A stretch of DNA of 64,000 nucleotides. Source: Pseudomonas sp. SST3. Its GTDB lineage: Bacteria > Pseudomonadota > Gammaproteobacteria > Pseudomonadales > Pseudomonadaceae. This document shows, piece by piece, positions 11,737 to 20,957 of this stretch (the first letter of the stretch is position 1; each line of letters starts with the position of its first letter). The stretch spans positions 124,001-188,000 of the forward strand of contig NZ_QORI02000003.1 of NCBI RefSeq assembly GCF_003325755.1. The letters are read 5' to 3'. Position numbers and translations under genes: made by a program. Below the pieces are notes generated by a model. It searched no databases. It was not told the DNA's origin and worked only from the letters and a program-made list of their open reading frames with translations.

Positions 11737-13881
11737 TTAGCCAATTTCGCGGCGGAATGGCGGCAGCGCGTTGAGAATGGCTTTGCCGTAGCGCTGAGTG
11801 ACGACCCGGCGATCGAGCAAGGTGATGGTGCCGCGATCCTCCTCGGTACGTAGCAGTCGCCCACAGGCCTGAACCAGACGCAATGATGCGTCGGGTACGG
11901 CGATTTCCATGAAGGGATTGCCGCCCCTCGCCTCGATCCATTCAGCCAGCGCTGCTTCCACCGGATCGTCGGGTACCGCGAAGGGGATCTTGGCGATAAC
12001 CACGTGCTCGCAGTAGGCGCCCGGCAGATCGACACCTTCGGCGAAGCTGGCGAGTCCGAACAGCACGCTCTTTTCGCCGTCATCCACGCGCGCCTTGTGC
12101 TTGTTCAGCGTTTCCTGCTTGGACAGGTTGCCCTGAATCAGCACCCGCCGACGCCAGTCACGCTCCAGCCCGTCGAATACGTCCTGCATCTGTTTGCGCG
12201 ATGAGAACAGCACCAGCGTGCCCTGCGAAGCCTCTACCAGCTCCGGCAGGTCGCGCACGATTGCTGCAGTATGCGCGGCCGCATCGCGCGGATCGGCCTT
12301 GAGATCGGGTACGCGCAGCACACCGGCGTCGGCATGATGAAACGGGCTAGGCACTACCGCAGTCACGGCGCAGCGCGGCAGCCCGGCGCGCATGCGATAG
12401 CGATCGAAGCTGTTCAGCGCGGTGAGCGTGGCCGAGGTGACCAGCGCGCCGTAGCAGACATTCCACAGATTGCGCCGCAAGGTTTCGGCCGCGAGAATCG
12501 GACTGGCATTGACCTCGATATCGAACAGCGCGCCGCCTTCGGCCAGCGTCAGCCAGCGCGCCATTGGCGGGCTGTCCTGCGGATCGTCCACGGTAAAGGC
12601 CGTCCACAACTCCCAGTTGCCCTGAGCCCGGGTCAGCAGGCTGCCAAACAACGGGTACCATTCTTCCGCCTGATGACTGGCAATACCGACACCCGTCTCG
12701 CCATCCATCGCTTCTTTCAGCAACTCGGTCAGGCGGGTGAACAGATCGTTTAGCTTGGCGAAGCCTTTTTTCAGCTCGAGGCCTAGCTCGATCAGATGTT
12801 CAGGTACCACGCCGCCGACAAAACGGTGCCGTGGCCGCTCGCGGCCCTCCATGTCTTCGCCGGCCCTGAAATCGGCGAGCTGCTCGCAGGCGCTGAACAT
12901 GAATTGCTGCTGGCTGCGCAGGTCACGGGCAATTTCAGGTACCGCTTCGATCAAGCGACCGAGATCGCCCGGTAGTGGATGCTGAGCGAGCAGCTTGGTC
13001 AGGTTTTTCTCAACTTGGGCAAGCCAGTCGGCCGTAGAGCGCAGACGGGTGAAATGGGCGAAATGGCCGATCGCCTTGTCTGGCAGATGATGACCTTCAT
13101 CGAAGACATAAAGCGTGTCACGCGGGTCCGGCAGCACCGCACCTCCACCCAGCGCCAAGTCGGCGAGCACCATGTCGTGGTTAGTAACGATGACGTCGAC
13201 CTTGGTCATGCCTTCACGTGCCTTGTAGAAGGCGCACTGCTGGAAGTTGGGACAGTGACGACCGGTGCACTGGCTGTGATCGGTGGTCAGGCGGGCCCAA
13301 TCGGGATCGGCAAGTTCTTCCGGCCAGCTGTCGCGGTCACCATCCCAACGGTTGCCGGCCAGCTTCTCGATCATGCTGCCGAACAGCTTCTCGCTGCGCT
13401 CGTCCACGTCGATGCGAAAGCCCTCTTCCTCGAACAACTGGGCGGTGGCGCTTTGCGCCTGGCCTTCTTGCAGCAGCACGTCCAGTTTGGAGAGGCACAG
13501 GTACCGGCCACGGCCCTTAGCCAGGGCGAATGAAAAACTCAGGCCACTGTTGCGCATCAGGTCCGGCAGGTCCTTGTGCACGATTTGCTCCTGCAGCGCG
13601 ACAGTCGCGGTCGCGATCACCAAACGCTTGCCTGCGGCCTTCGCGGTAGGAATGGCCGCCAGACTATAGGCGACCGTCTTGCCGGTACCGGTCCCAGCCT
13701 CGACCGCAACGACTGCCGGCTCGCCATCCCGACGACCTTCGTCATCGGTCTTGATCGCGCCGAGGACCTTCGCCACTTCGGCGATCATCAGACGTTGACC
13801 GTAGCGGGGCTTAAGCCCTTTGGCTTCGAGAAAGCGGGAGTAGGCGCCCTGAATCTGGGACTTGAGTTCGGTGCTGAGCAT
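11737..13881 (-). CDS. dinG: DinG, ATP-dependent 5'-3' DNA helicase
   Basis: A 714-residue XPD/DinG-type SF2 helicase. Walker A is EAGTGTGKT (residues 61-69), the iron-sulfur cluster cysteines are visible around YLCLSKLD and CTGRHCPNFQQC, the DEAH-box equivalent is FDEGHH, and the C-terminal motif VI lies in LVQACGRLLRTEEDRGTI. DinG unwinds DNA, R-loops and stalled forks and is damage-inducible in E. coli. A LexA box lies 11 bp before the start codon, so the SOS control is seen directly here. Confidence 0.95.
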   Translation of the reverse strand: MLSTELKSQIQGAYSRFLEAKGLKPRYGQRLMIAEVAKVLGAIKTDDEGRRDGEPAVVAVEAGTGTGKTVAYSLAAIPTAKAAGKRLVIATATVALQEQIVHKDLPDLMRNSGLSFSFALAKGRGRYLCLSKLDVLLQEGQAQSATAQLFEEEGFRIDVDERSEKLFGSMIEKLAGNRWDGDRDSWPEELADPDWARLTTDHSQCTGRHCPNFQQCAFYKAREGMTKVDVIVTNHDMVLADLALGGGAVLPDPRDTLYVFDEGHHLPDKAIGHFAHFTRLRSTADWLAQVEKNLTKLLAQHPLPGDLGRLIEAVPEIARDLRSQQQFMFSACEQLADFRAGEDMEGRERPRHRFVGGVVPEHLIELGLELKKGFAKLNDLFTRLTELLKEAMDGETGVGIASHQAEEWYPLFGSLLTRAQGNWELWTAFTVDDPQDSPPMARWLTLAEGGALFDIEVNASPILAAETLRRNLWNVCYGALVTSATLTALNSFDRYRMRAGLPRCAVTAVVPSPFHHADAGVLRVPDLKADPRDAAAHTAAIVRDLPELVEASQGTLVLFSSRKQMQDVFDGLERDWRRRVLIQGNLSKQETLNKHKARVDDGEKSVLFGLASFAEGVDLPGAYCEHVVIAKIPFAVPDDPVEAALAEWIEARGGNPFMEIAVPDASLRLVQACGRLLRTEEDRGTITLLDRRVVTQRYGKAILNALPPFRREIG

Positions 13882-13891
13882 GGGCGCGGAG

Positions 13892-13907
13892 CTGTATATA
13901 TTTTCAG
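13892..13907 (-). promoter_or_regulatory. LexA (SOS) box upstream of dinG
   Basis: CTGTATATATTTTCAG matches the LexA consensus CTG-N10-CAG with an AT-only spacer. It lies 11-26 bp upstream of the dinG ATG and about 60 bp upstream of the divergent CopD-like gene, so it could influence both. Confidence 0.88.
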
Positions 13908-13967
13908 TATTTCGAGTGGGTGGCTATGATAGCGCGCGTTTCCTCAATCGCCACCGGAGATTTCCCC

Positions 13968-14432
13968 ATGACCGCTTTTGCCCTGCCCTATCTGCTCCAT
14001 GTTCTGGCCGCCGTGATCTGGGTCGGAGGCATGTTCTTCGCCTGGATGGTGCTGCGCCCCGCCGCCGTGTCCGAGCTACAGGCGCCCGAGCGACTAAAAT
14101 TATGGACCGAGGTGTTTCGCCGTTTTTTCAAATGGGTGTGGGTCACGGTACTGGTTTTGCCGATCAGCGGTATCGGCATGTGGCATATGCGCTTCGACGG
14201 GCTGGAGGGAGCGCCCCGTTATGTGCACATCATGACTGGCCTGTTCCTGGTGATGCTGGCGCTGTTCCTGCGTATCCAACTGCTGCAACTGCCAGAGCTC
14301 AAGCGCGCCATCGCCGCACAGAACTGGCCGGAAGGTGGCGCGGCCCTGGGAAAGATCCGTCGACTGGTGGGCATCAATCTGCTACTGGGGCTTCTGGTCG
14401 TGGCGCTGGCCAGCGCGCGTCCATTGTTCTGA
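13968..14432 (+). CDS. CopD-family integral membrane protein
   Basis: A 154-residue protein with four predicted membrane helices, beginning MTAFALPYLLHVLAAVIWVG, the start of the CopD domain (PF05425 type). The conserved His in YLLHVLAAVIWVGGMFF and a second in YVHIMTGLFLVM suit a heme or metal-binding membrane protein. The ATG at 13968 has GGAG upstream; a longer frame from 13920 lacks a site. CopD proteins are linked to copper uptake, but small stand-alone members such as this have no proven function. Confidence 0.82.
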   Translation: MTAFALPYLLHVLAAVIWVGGMFFAWMVLRPAAVSELQAPERLKLWTEVFRRFFKWVWVTVLVLPISGIGMWHMRFDGLEGAPRYVHIMTGLFLVMLALFLRIQLLQLPELKRAIAAQNWPEGGAALGKIRRLVGINLLLGLLVVALASARPLF

Positions 14433-14465
14433 CCTGGCGGCGAGTCGAACTGACTGATCATCCAT

Positions 14466-14500
14466 GAAAAAGCCGGGCGAGATGCCCGGCTCCTTTATTT
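14466..14500. terminator. Bidirectional rho-independent terminator
   Basis: The hairpin AGCCGGGC-gagat-GCCCGGCT (14471-14491) is flanked by AAAA on the left and a T-rich run on the right, so it can stop transcripts of both the CopD-like gene and the convergent OmpA lipoprotein gene. Confidence 0.85.
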
Positions 14501-14514
14501 ATTGCAATGTCGCT

Positions 14515-15153
14515 TCAGGGGCGCGCTTCAACCTCAGCCTCTACACGACGGTTGATGGCGCGACCTGCGTCTGTGGAGTTATCGGCAACCGGACGGGATT
14601 CACCGTAGCCAACCGCATCGACCCGGCTGCTGTCCAGACCATGCTGATTGACCAGTACGTCGCGTACGGCGTTCGCGCGGCGCTCGGACAGGCGCTGGTT
14701 ATACGCGTCGGTACCCACTGAGTCGGTATGCCCTTCGACGACGGTCGAGGTTTGACCATACTGTTTCATGAAGTCTGCCAGGTCTCGGATATCGTCCATG
14801 CTGTCCTGTTTGACTTCAGCACGATCGAAGTCGAACTTGACGTCCAGCTCCACACGAACGGGCTCGGCCACAGGCTCGGGCTCGGTGACCGGTGTTGGAG
14901 TCGGCTCGACGGTTTCAACCATCGCGACGGTCTCCTGCTCGGTGCCGTTGGCCCAGCAATAAGCTGCCGCCATACCGCCACCGATAAGGGCCCCATATCC
15001 TGCATAGGTACTGCTTTCTATCGCACCCAGCGCAGCACCGGTGACGCCGCCGACAGCCGCACAGCTGGGCCAATCCTGCTTCTGCACCCCTGCGCAGCCA
15101 GCCAGGAAGGTGGTCATTACAATCACGGGTACTGCTGTCCGTAAGCTACTCAT
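14515..15153 (-). CDS. OmpA-family lipoprotein with glycine-zipper segment
   Basis: A 212-residue protein: signal peptide with lipobox LAGC (Cys about residue 20), a glycine-zipper stretch (VGGVTGAALGAIESS, then GYGALIGGGMAAAY), a Pro/Glu-rich linker, and a C-terminal OmpA peptidoglycan-binding domain (VKFDFDRAEVKQDSMDDI, TSTVVEGHTDSVGTDAYN, LSERRANAVRDVL, INRRVEAEVEARP). GGAGG precedes the ATG. It is expected in the outer membrane, anchored to peptidoglycan. A hairpin terminator follows the stop. Confidence 0.9.
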   Translation of the reverse strand: MSSLRTAVPVIVMTTFLAGCAGVQKQDWPSCAAVGGVTGAALGAIESSTYAGYGALIGGGMAAAYCWANGTEQETVAMVETVEPTPTPVTEPEPVAEPVRVELDVKFDFDRAEVKQDSMDDIRDLADFMKQYGQTSTVVEGHTDSVGTDAYNQRLSERRANAVRDVLVNQHGLDSSRVDAVGYGESRPVADNSTDAGRAINRRVEAEVEARP

Positions 15154-15325
15154 TGGTTGAACCTCCTAGTTTGGGATCGGCCAGAGCGCCATGCAGACGG
15201 CATAAGCGACTCCAGTTGTAACGAGACTAGGACGGCATGTGCCACCGCGCTAGTCTTTACGCTTTGACAGATCGCGTAAGCTGCCGCCCTGCGATCTGTA
15301 ACGCCTGACATCGAGGATCCTCGGA

Positions 15326-15823
15326 TTGACCGTATCCAGCTCATCACAAACGCCGCAACAGGCATTGGCCGCACTGCTCGAACACCATGCTCCGACGCGG
15401 CTGCTGCATGTCGGCCGTAGCGATATGCCTGCAGTCGAAGCGTTTAGCCGCAGTCACGAAAATAGCTACGTCGAACGCGCCCCGGCCGCGTTTCTAACCG
15501 AAGAACTGGCCGGTCGCCGGTATGACCTGGCACTCATCGCCGATTGCCTGGAATATCTACCCAAACAGGACGGCCTACAACTGCTCGGCGGCATCCGTAA
15601 TCTCAATGCCAGCCGTGTCGCGGTTTTGGTTGATTTGAATGCATGCGACTGGCGGATGTCCGACTTCTTTGCCCTCGCGCTGCAGGTCAGCGGCCGCTTC
15701 GAACGGGACGGGCAGACCCTGACCCTCCTCACCTACGACCTGCTTGATTACAAGCAGGTTCCGGATTGGTTAAACGCGAAGTTCTGGGCCAATCCGCAGA
15801 TGTTTGGCAAATATTGGTGGTAG
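15326..15823 (+). CDS. Conserved pseudomonad protein (DUF6231-like)
   Basis: A 165-residue soluble protein with a Rossmann-like pattern (RLLHVGRSDMPAVEAF, then YDLALIADCLEYL, then ASRVAVLVDLNA), which recalls a reduced methyltransferase fold without a clear SAM-binding glycine motif. I associate it with the DUF6231 family from memory only. The stop is 3 bp from the start of ychJ, so the two are probably co-transcribed. Function unknown. Confidence 0.7.
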   Translation: MTVSSSSQTPQQALAALLEHHAPTRLLHVGRSDMPAVEAFSRSHENSYVERAPAAFLTEELAGRRYDLALIADCLEYLPKQDGLQLLGGIRNLNASRVAVLVDLNACDWRMSDFFALALQVSGRFERDGQTLTLLTYDLLDYKQVPDWLNAKFWANPQMFGKYWW

Positions 15824-15826
15824 TAA

Positions 15827-16315
15827 ATGATGACCGATGATTCTCAACGCGACGCCAATTGCCCCTGCGGTAGCGGCGATATGCTCGGTGAATGCTGTGG
15901 ACGCTATCACCGCGGACTATCGGCCCCCAGCGCGGAACGGCTTATGCGATCGCGCTACAGCGCTTATGTGCTCGGGCTCATCGACTACCTGAAAGCCACG
16001 ACACTGCCCGCCCAGCAGGGGTCGCTGGACCTCCAGTCGATGAGCGACTGGAGCGCTGGCAGCACCTGGCTGGGACTCGAAGTTGAAGAAAGTCAGCTTA
16101 TCGGCGGCCAGCCGGAACATGCGCGGGTAAGTTTCACCGCTCGCTGGCACGACCTGGCCGGCGAACATGCTCAGCATGAGCGCTCGGCTTTCGTTCAGCA
16201 TGACGGCAAGTGGTACTTCATCGATCCGACCGTCCCGCTCAAAGCCGGCCGTAACGATCCCTGCCCGTGCGGCAGCGAACAGAAATTCAAAAAATGCTGC
16301 GCCGCCTATCTGTAG
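15827..16315 (+). CDS. ychJ: YchJ-family protein with two SEC-C motifs (UPF0225)
   Basis: A 162-residue protein with zinc-binding SEC-C motifs at both ends: [17 protein letters not shown] near the N-terminus and [13 protein letters not shown] at the C-terminus, separated by an NTF2-like domain. This is the standard YchJ layout. SEC-C motifs bind zinc and often help protein-protein contact, for example with SecB or ribosomes; the role of YchJ itself is not established. Two adjacent ATG codons at 15827 are both possible starts. Confidence 0.88.
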   Translation: MMTDDSQRDANCPCGSGDMLGECCGRYHRGLSAPSAERLMRSRYSAYVLGLIDYLKATTLPAQQGSLDLQSMSDWSAGSTWLGLEVEESQLIGGQPEHARVSFTARWHDLAGEHAQHERSAFVQHDGKWYFIDPTVPLKAGRNDPCPCGSEQKFKKCCAAYL

Positions 16316-16326
16316 TGCTTGCGAAT

Positions 16327-16366
16327 AAAAAAGCCGGCACGTGCATCGCACCGGCCGGCCTTTATT
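16327..16366. terminator. Bidirectional terminator between ychJ and fpr
   Basis: An imperfect GC-rich hairpin (GCCGGCACGTGC paired with GCACCGGCCGGC) is flanked by an A-run on the left and TTTATTT on the right, placed between two convergent genes. Confidence 0.75.
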
Positions 16367-16381
16367 TGCGTCATTGAGCGC

Positions 16382-17158
16382 TTATTTCTCGACGAACGCG
16401 CGCTCGATCAGATAGTGCCCCGGATCACCCATACGCGGCGATGCCTTGAGGCCGAAGCTATCCAGGACTTCGCTGGTTTCGGCCAGCATGCTCGGGCTAC
16501 CACAGATCATTGCACGATCGTCCTCGGGATTAATTGGCGGCAGGCCGATGTCACGGAACAGCTTGCCGCTACGCATCAGATCGGTCAAACGCCCCTGGTT
16601 TTCGAACGGCTCGCGGGTCACGGTCGGGTAGTAGATCAGCTTTTCTTTAAGCGCTTCGCCGAAGAACTCGTTCTGTGGGAGATGCTCGGTGATGAATTCC
16701 CGGTAGGCAACCTCGTTCACGTATCGCACGCCATGGATCAGGATTACCTTCTCGAAACGCTCGTAGGTTTCGGGGTCCTGAATCACGCTCATGAACGGCG
16801 CCAGACCGGTACCCGTGCTCAACAGGTAGAGATGCTTGGCGGGAAGTAGATCGTCCAACACCAGCGTGCCGGTAGGCTTGCGGCTGATCATCAGCGAGTC
16901 ACCTTCTTTCAGGTGCTGCAGGCGCGACGTCAGCGGGCCGTCCGGTACTTTGATGCTGAAGAATTCCAGGTGCTCTTCGTAGTTGGGGCTGGCGATGCTG
17001 TAGGCACGCATCAACGGCCGGCCTTCTACCTCCAGGCCAATCATCACGAACTGGCCATTTTCAAAGCGCAACCCTGGATTCCGGGTGGTTTTGAAACTGA
17101 ACAACGTGTCGTTCCAGTGATGCACACTGAGGACTCGCTCGACGTTCAGGTTGCTCAT
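16382..17158 (-). CDS. fpr: Ferredoxin(flavodoxin)-NADP+ reductase
   Basis: A 258-residue FNR-type flavoprotein: FAD-binding RAYSIASPNYEE, NADP-binding STGTGLAPFMSV and CGSPSMLAE, and the C-terminal aromatic-free ending YLIERAFVEK typical of bacterial Fpr. It transfers electrons between NADPH and ferredoxin or flavodoxin and helps in oxidative stress and iron release. It is divergent from a LysR gene (finR) that is known to activate fprA under superoxide stress in P. putida, and the same arrangement here supports that link. Confidence 0.94.
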   Translation of the reverse strand: MSNLNVERVLSVHHWNDTLFSFKTTRNPGLRFENGQFVMIGLEVEGRPLMRAYSIASPNYEEHLEFFSIKVPDGPLTSRLQHLKEGDSLMISRKPTGTLVLDDLLPAKHLYLLSTGTGLAPFMSVIQDPETYERFEKVILIHGVRYVNEVAYREFITEHLPQNEFFGEALKEKLIYYPTVTREPFENQGRLTDLMRSGKLFRDIGLPPINPEDDRAMICGSPSMLAETSEVLDSFGLKASPRMGDPGHYLIERAFVEK

Positions 17159-17271
17159 GTACGGATTCCCCTTCTAGCGCGATGGGCGCTTCGATAATTT
17201 ACGAAAGTCTACCGACACCGTTAGTATTCGTTAAACCAATATTAACGATATATCTTATCGGTTATATAGAT
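17159..17271. promoter_or_regulatory. fpr-finR divergent promoter region
   Basis: This 113-bp AT-rich region separates fpr and finR. On the finR side it contains TTAAACCAATATTAACG, a partly palindromic T-N11-A type sequence that could be a LysR-regulator binding site. No boundaries can be proven from sequence. Confidence 0.55.
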
Positions 17272-18198
17272 ATGCATTTTACGCTCCGACAACTTCAGGT
17301 ATTCGTCTCGGTCGCCCGCCAGGAAAGCGTTTCTCGTGCCGCCGAGAGCCTGGCGTTATCGCAATCGGCCACCAGCACCTCATTAGCTGAACTGGAAAGG
17401 CAGTCTGGCTGCCAGTTATTCGACCGCGCCGGCAAGCGCTTGTGGCTGAACGCGCTGGGCCGCCAGCTTCTGCCGCAAGCGGTGAGCCTGCTCGATCAGG
17501 CCAAGGCCATCGAGGATCTACTGGCTGGCAAGACCGGCTTCGGCTCACTCAATGTCGGGGCAACGCTGACGATTGGCAATTATCTGGCCACGCTGCTGAT
17601 TGGCAGCTTCATGCAGCGGCATCCTGAATGTCGGGTAAAGCTGCACGTGCAGAACACGGCACATATTGTCCAGCAGGTCGCACAGCATGAACTTGATCTA
17701 GGTTTGATCGAAGGCGATTGTCAGCACCCCGATATCGAGGTGCTGCCGTGGGTGGAGGATGAACTGGTAGTGTTCTGCGCGCCCCAGCATGCCCTGGCGG
17801 GACGTGCCGAAGTGAGCCTGGATGAGCTTTCACGCGAAGCCTGGATTCTCCGCGAGCAGGGTTCTGGGACGCGCCTTACTTTCGACCACGCCATGCGCCA
17901 CCATCCGGCAAAATTGAACATCCGACTCGAACTGGCACATACCGAAGCGATCAAGCGAGCCGTCGAGTCGGGCTTGGGAATCGGCTGCATTTCGCGACTT
18001 GCGCTGCGCGATGCGTTTCGCCGTGGCAGCCTGATTGCTGTGGAAACCCCTGAGCTGGATCTGGCCCGACAGTTTTACTTCATCTGGCATTCGCTGAAGT
18101 ACCAGACCGCGGCAATGCGCGAGTTCATCGAGCAATGCCGCGCGTTGACCGCGGGAATCCGGCGCAGTGATGAGATCGTGCTGCCGACTATCGCCTGA
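17272..18198 (+). CDS. finR: LysR-family transcriptional regulator FinR
   Basis: A 308-residue LysR-type regulator: N-terminal winged HTH (LRQLQVFVSVARQESVSRAA, then LSQSATSTSLAELERQSG) and a periplasmic-binding-like effector domain. The ATG at 17272 is chosen because it begins directly at the HTH; an upstream extension of 30 codons runs through the promoter region. Its divergent position next to fpr identifies it as FinR, which in Pseudomonas is required for induction of fpr by superoxide-generating conditions. Confidence 0.88.
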   Translation: MHFTLRQLQVFVSVARQESVSRAAESLALSQSATSTSLAELERQSGCQLFDRAGKRLWLNALGRQLLPQAVSLLDQAKAIEDLLAGKTGFGSLNVGATLTIGNYLATLLIGSFMQRHPECRVKLHVQNTAHIVQQVAQHELDLGLIEGDCQHPDIEVLPWVEDELVVFCAPQHALAGRAEVSLDELSREAWILREQGSGTRLTFDHAMRHHPAKLNIRLELAHTEAIKRAVESGLGIGCISRLALRDAFRRGSLIAVETPELDLARQFYFIWHSLKYQTAAMREFIEQCRALTAGIRRSDEIVLPTIA

Positions 18199-18300
18199 TC
18201 AGCGTGCGTGATCGGCCACATCGAAGGGAAACGCCTGGCCGAACAGACGCATGAAGCAATCTGGTATCGCTTTTCACCTATCCAGCGCGCGACGCCTTCG

Positions 18301-18951
18301 TCAGTTGCTCGGAATCGACCCCATCTGTTGCAGCAGCAAAGCCGCCTGGGTTCGGGTACGGACGCCCAGCTTGCGGAAGATCGCGGTGACGTGAGCTTTG
18401 ATGGTCGCCTCGGAAACGCTGAGTTCGTAAGCAATCTGCTTGTTCAGCAAGCCGTCACATACCATGGTCAGCACCCGGAACTGCTGGGGCGTGAGGCTGG
18501 CAAGGCCTTCGCTGGCCGCCTTGGCTTCCGGGCTGACATGGGCGACATCCTGAATATTACTGGGCCACCAGACGTCGCCGTCCAGCACAACTCGCACCGC
18601 TTGCTGAATGGTTTCCAACGAGCTGGACTTTGGAATGAAGCCGCTGGCGCCAAACTCGCGTGAACGGGCGACTACTGCCGCATCTTCCTGGGCGGAAATC
18701 ATCACCACCGGCAACTGAGGGTACTGCCCACGAAGCAGCACGAGGCCCGAGAAGCCGTAAGCGCCTGGCATGTTCAGATCGAGCAATACCAGATCCCAGT
18801 CAGAGGTTCGCGTCAGCTGGGCTTCCAGTTCAGCGATGCTCGCCGCTTCGGAAAGCCGCAGGTCGTCGCCCAGACCAAGCGTTAACGCTTGCTGAAGGGC
18901 ACTGCGAAACAGCGGATGATCATCGGCGATAAGGATTTCGTAAGCAGCCAT
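18301..18951 (-). CDS. erdR: LuxR/NarL-family response regulator (ErdR-like)
   Basis: A 216-residue response regulator. The receiver domain holds the acidic pocket (LIADDHPLFR), phospho-acceptor Asp in VLLDLNMPG and Lys in GFIPKSS. The C-terminal LuxR HTH is LTPQQFRVLTMVCDGLLNKQ followed by ATIKAHVTAIFRKLGV. The sequence closely recalls P. aeruginosa ErdR (PA3604), which takes part in the cascade controlling ethanol oxidation and acetate use. There is no histidine kinase nearby, which fits ErdR. Symbol is from recall of the family, not a search. Confidence 0.82.
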   Translation of the reverse strand: MAAYEILIADDHPLFRSALQQALTLGLGDDLRLSEAASIAELEAQLTRTSDWDLVLLDLNMPGAYGFSGLVLLRGQYPQLPVVMISAQEDAAVVARSREFGASGFIPKSSSLETIQQAVRVVLDGDVWWPSNIQDVAHVSPEAKAASEGLASLTPQQFRVLTMVCDGLLNKQIAYELSVSEATIKAHVTAIFRKLGVRTRTQAALLLQQMGSIPSN

Positions 18952-19186
18952 GGCAGACCTATAGTTTTTATTGGCGCTTCACCGGCCTGAAGCCGGTTGC
19001 CGACATCAGGCCGACATGAACCCGGATATTGCTCGGGGATGGACCGGGGTGATGATATCGCGCCACCACTGGAAATTCGATTCCCGTTCCGCATTTAATC
19101 AGGCATACCGGCGAGCCGAACGTGAATCAGTGGCGAAATACATCGCTTTGATGCAAAGTCTGCGGCTTTCTCACGTGAGCCCGAAC

Positions 19187-20110
19187 ATGCGTAACCAAGC
19201 CCTCCGAGCCGATTTTCTGATGCTTATCACGGCGATGATCTGGGGAAGCGCATTCGTCGCTCAGCGAGTCGGGATGGATAACATCGGCCCGTTCCTCTTC
19301 ACCGGTCTGCGCTTCGCATTGGGTGCGATCGTGCTGCTGCCGCTGGTCCTATACCAAGGCCGCGGTGCGGCCCGACATGAACCTTTCCTGCAGCGAGGCT
19401 TGCTGCTCGGGGGCCTCAGCATGGGGCTTGCGCTGACCTTGGGGATCAACCTGCAGCAGGTCGGCCTTCTTTTCACTAGCGTCACCAACTCCGGATTCAT
19501 CACGGGTCTCTACGTGATAGTCGTGCCCCTGCTGGGGTTGATTATTGGCCAGAAAACCGGAATGGGCACCTGGCTGGGAGCGATTCTGGCGGTGTTTGGT
19601 ATGGCCCTCCTCAGTATCGACGAGAACTTCCAGGTTGCCTCCGGAGACTGGATACAGCTGGCCGGCGCCTTCGTATGGGGCGTGCATGTATTGCTGGTGA
19701 GCTTCTTCGTTGGCCGCCACGACGCCATTCGCCTGGCGTTTCTGCAGTTTGTCACCTGCGCGATGGTTAGCCTGGTGCTGGCCGGTCTGTTTGAAGAAGC
19801 CAGTCTAAACAGTATCTGGCTGGCGGCTCCGGCATTGATCTATGGCGGCATGTTCGCGGTTGGCGTGGGCTACACCTTGCAGGTCGTTGCGCAGAAGCAT
19901 GCGATCGCCTCCCATGCGGCCATCATCCTCTCGCTCGAAGCGGTATTTGCCGCTATTGCCGGCGCGCTGTTTCTCGAAGAAAGTCTCAGCCTGCGCGGCT
20001 ACTTTGGTTGCGCGCTGATGTTCGTCGGCATGCTCGCCGCGCAGCTCTGGCCACGCAAGACACCGCCAGTAATAGCCGGCGCCGAGGTTCGGCAAACGGC
20101 CATGCACTGA
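19187..20110 (+). CDS. EamA-family (DMT superfamily) transporter
   Basis: A 307-residue inner-membrane protein with about ten helices in two EamA repeats; FLMLITAMIWGSAFVAQRVG opens the first and LEAVFAAIAGALFLEESL closes the second. Such proteins export metabolites or amino acids, but the substrate cannot be read from sequence. The ATG at 19187 starts just before helix 1; a reading frame extending upstream to 18971 is polar and lies in the divergent intergenic region with erdR. Confidence 0.85.
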   Translation: MRNQALRADFLMLITAMIWGSAFVAQRVGMDNIGPFLFTGLRFALGAIVLLPLVLYQGRGAARHEPFLQRGLLLGGLSMGLALTLGINLQQVGLLFTSVTNSGFITGLYVIVVPLLGLIIGQKTGMGTWLGAILAVFGMALLSIDENFQVASGDWIQLAGAFVWGVHVLLVSFFVGRHDAIRLAFLQFVTCAMVSLVLAGLFEEASLNSIWLAAPALIYGGMFAVGVGYTLQVVAQKHAIASHAAIILSLEAVFAAIAGALFLEESLSLRGYFGCALMFVGMLAAQLWPRKTPPVIAGAEVRQTAMH

Positions 20111-20123
20111 CTGAAACTTTTAG

Positions 20124-20840
20124 CTAGCGGCGACAGTGCGACGCTAGCGCGCGGTGGGTAACGTCTTCGGGATCCGGCGTACGGTGCTGTTTGGCAGCCA
20201 GATAGTGATCGGTGAATGCATCGAGCCAGGTATCGAGCGCCTCCGCCGCCTTGTCATCGCCTGCCAATCCCAGGCACAGCGCAGCGACCTCGGCGGTGCA
20301 CAGGTGCTCGCTACGCGTGGAGCGACGCAGGCGATAACGTGACAACACCTCAGCATGCAGACTCAACACCGGTATGTGATTCAGATAAGGGCTCTTGCGA
20401 AACATCTTTCGCGCTTCGGTCCAGGTCGCATCGAGCAATATGAACAATGGGCGCTTGCCTGCAACCGTCTCGACTCCCGACACCACCCGGTCCGGCTCGG
20501 CATACTCGCCCGGGAATACCACGAACGGCTGATATCGAGAATCAGCGAGCAGCTCCAGCAAGGCCGGATCCACGCCAGTCCGCTGCCAGGTGAAAGCGTA
20601 CGTGTCAGTCACGACGTCGGCAATTAACCACCCGGTGTTGCTCGGTTTCAACGGCTCGATGTCGTGCATGATCAGGCACACCGCGCTGCTGGACCGCACG
20701 CGCGGAAGCCAATCGCAGAGACAGTGGCTGGTCGTGATGCGACAGCGTACGCAGCGGGGCGTACGCGAACCCCGCGCAATAAAAGGCTTGGCGCTACGAG
20801 CCAGGCGCGCCTCGCGCAAACGGGCTACGGCATGTGGCAT
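20124..20840 (-). CDS. DTW-domain tRNA-uridine aminocarboxypropyltransferase
   Basis: A 238-residue protein with an N-terminal zinc motif (CVRCRITTSHCLC) and the DTW-domain signature in LFILLDATWTEARKMFRKSP. DTW proteins such as TapT transfer the 3-amino-3-carboxypropyl group from SAM to a tRNA uridine (acp3U). The 13-bp gap to the convergent EamA gene has no terminator. N-terminal start is uncertain by a few codons. Confidence 0.85.
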   Translation of the reverse strand: MPHAVARLREARLARSAKPFIARGSRTPRCVRCRITTSHCLCDWLPRVRSSSAVCLIMHDIEPLKPSNTGWLIADVVTDTYAFTWQRTGVDPALLELLADSRYQPFVVFPGEYAEPDRVVSGVETVAGKRPLFILLDATWTEARKMFRKSPYLNHIPVLSLHAEVLSRYRLRRSTRSEHLCTAEVAALCLGLAGDDKAAEALDTWLDAFTDHYLAAKQHRTPDPEDVTHRALASHCRR

Positions 20841-20957
20841 TAGGATTTCGACCGATTCGGGTGGGGCGGCAGTCTACCAGCCCGGCTGTAATCGATGGCG
20901 CCGCTGAACCGTGCAGACGGACATCGGTCGAACGACGGCAGTCACCAGGAGATCACC

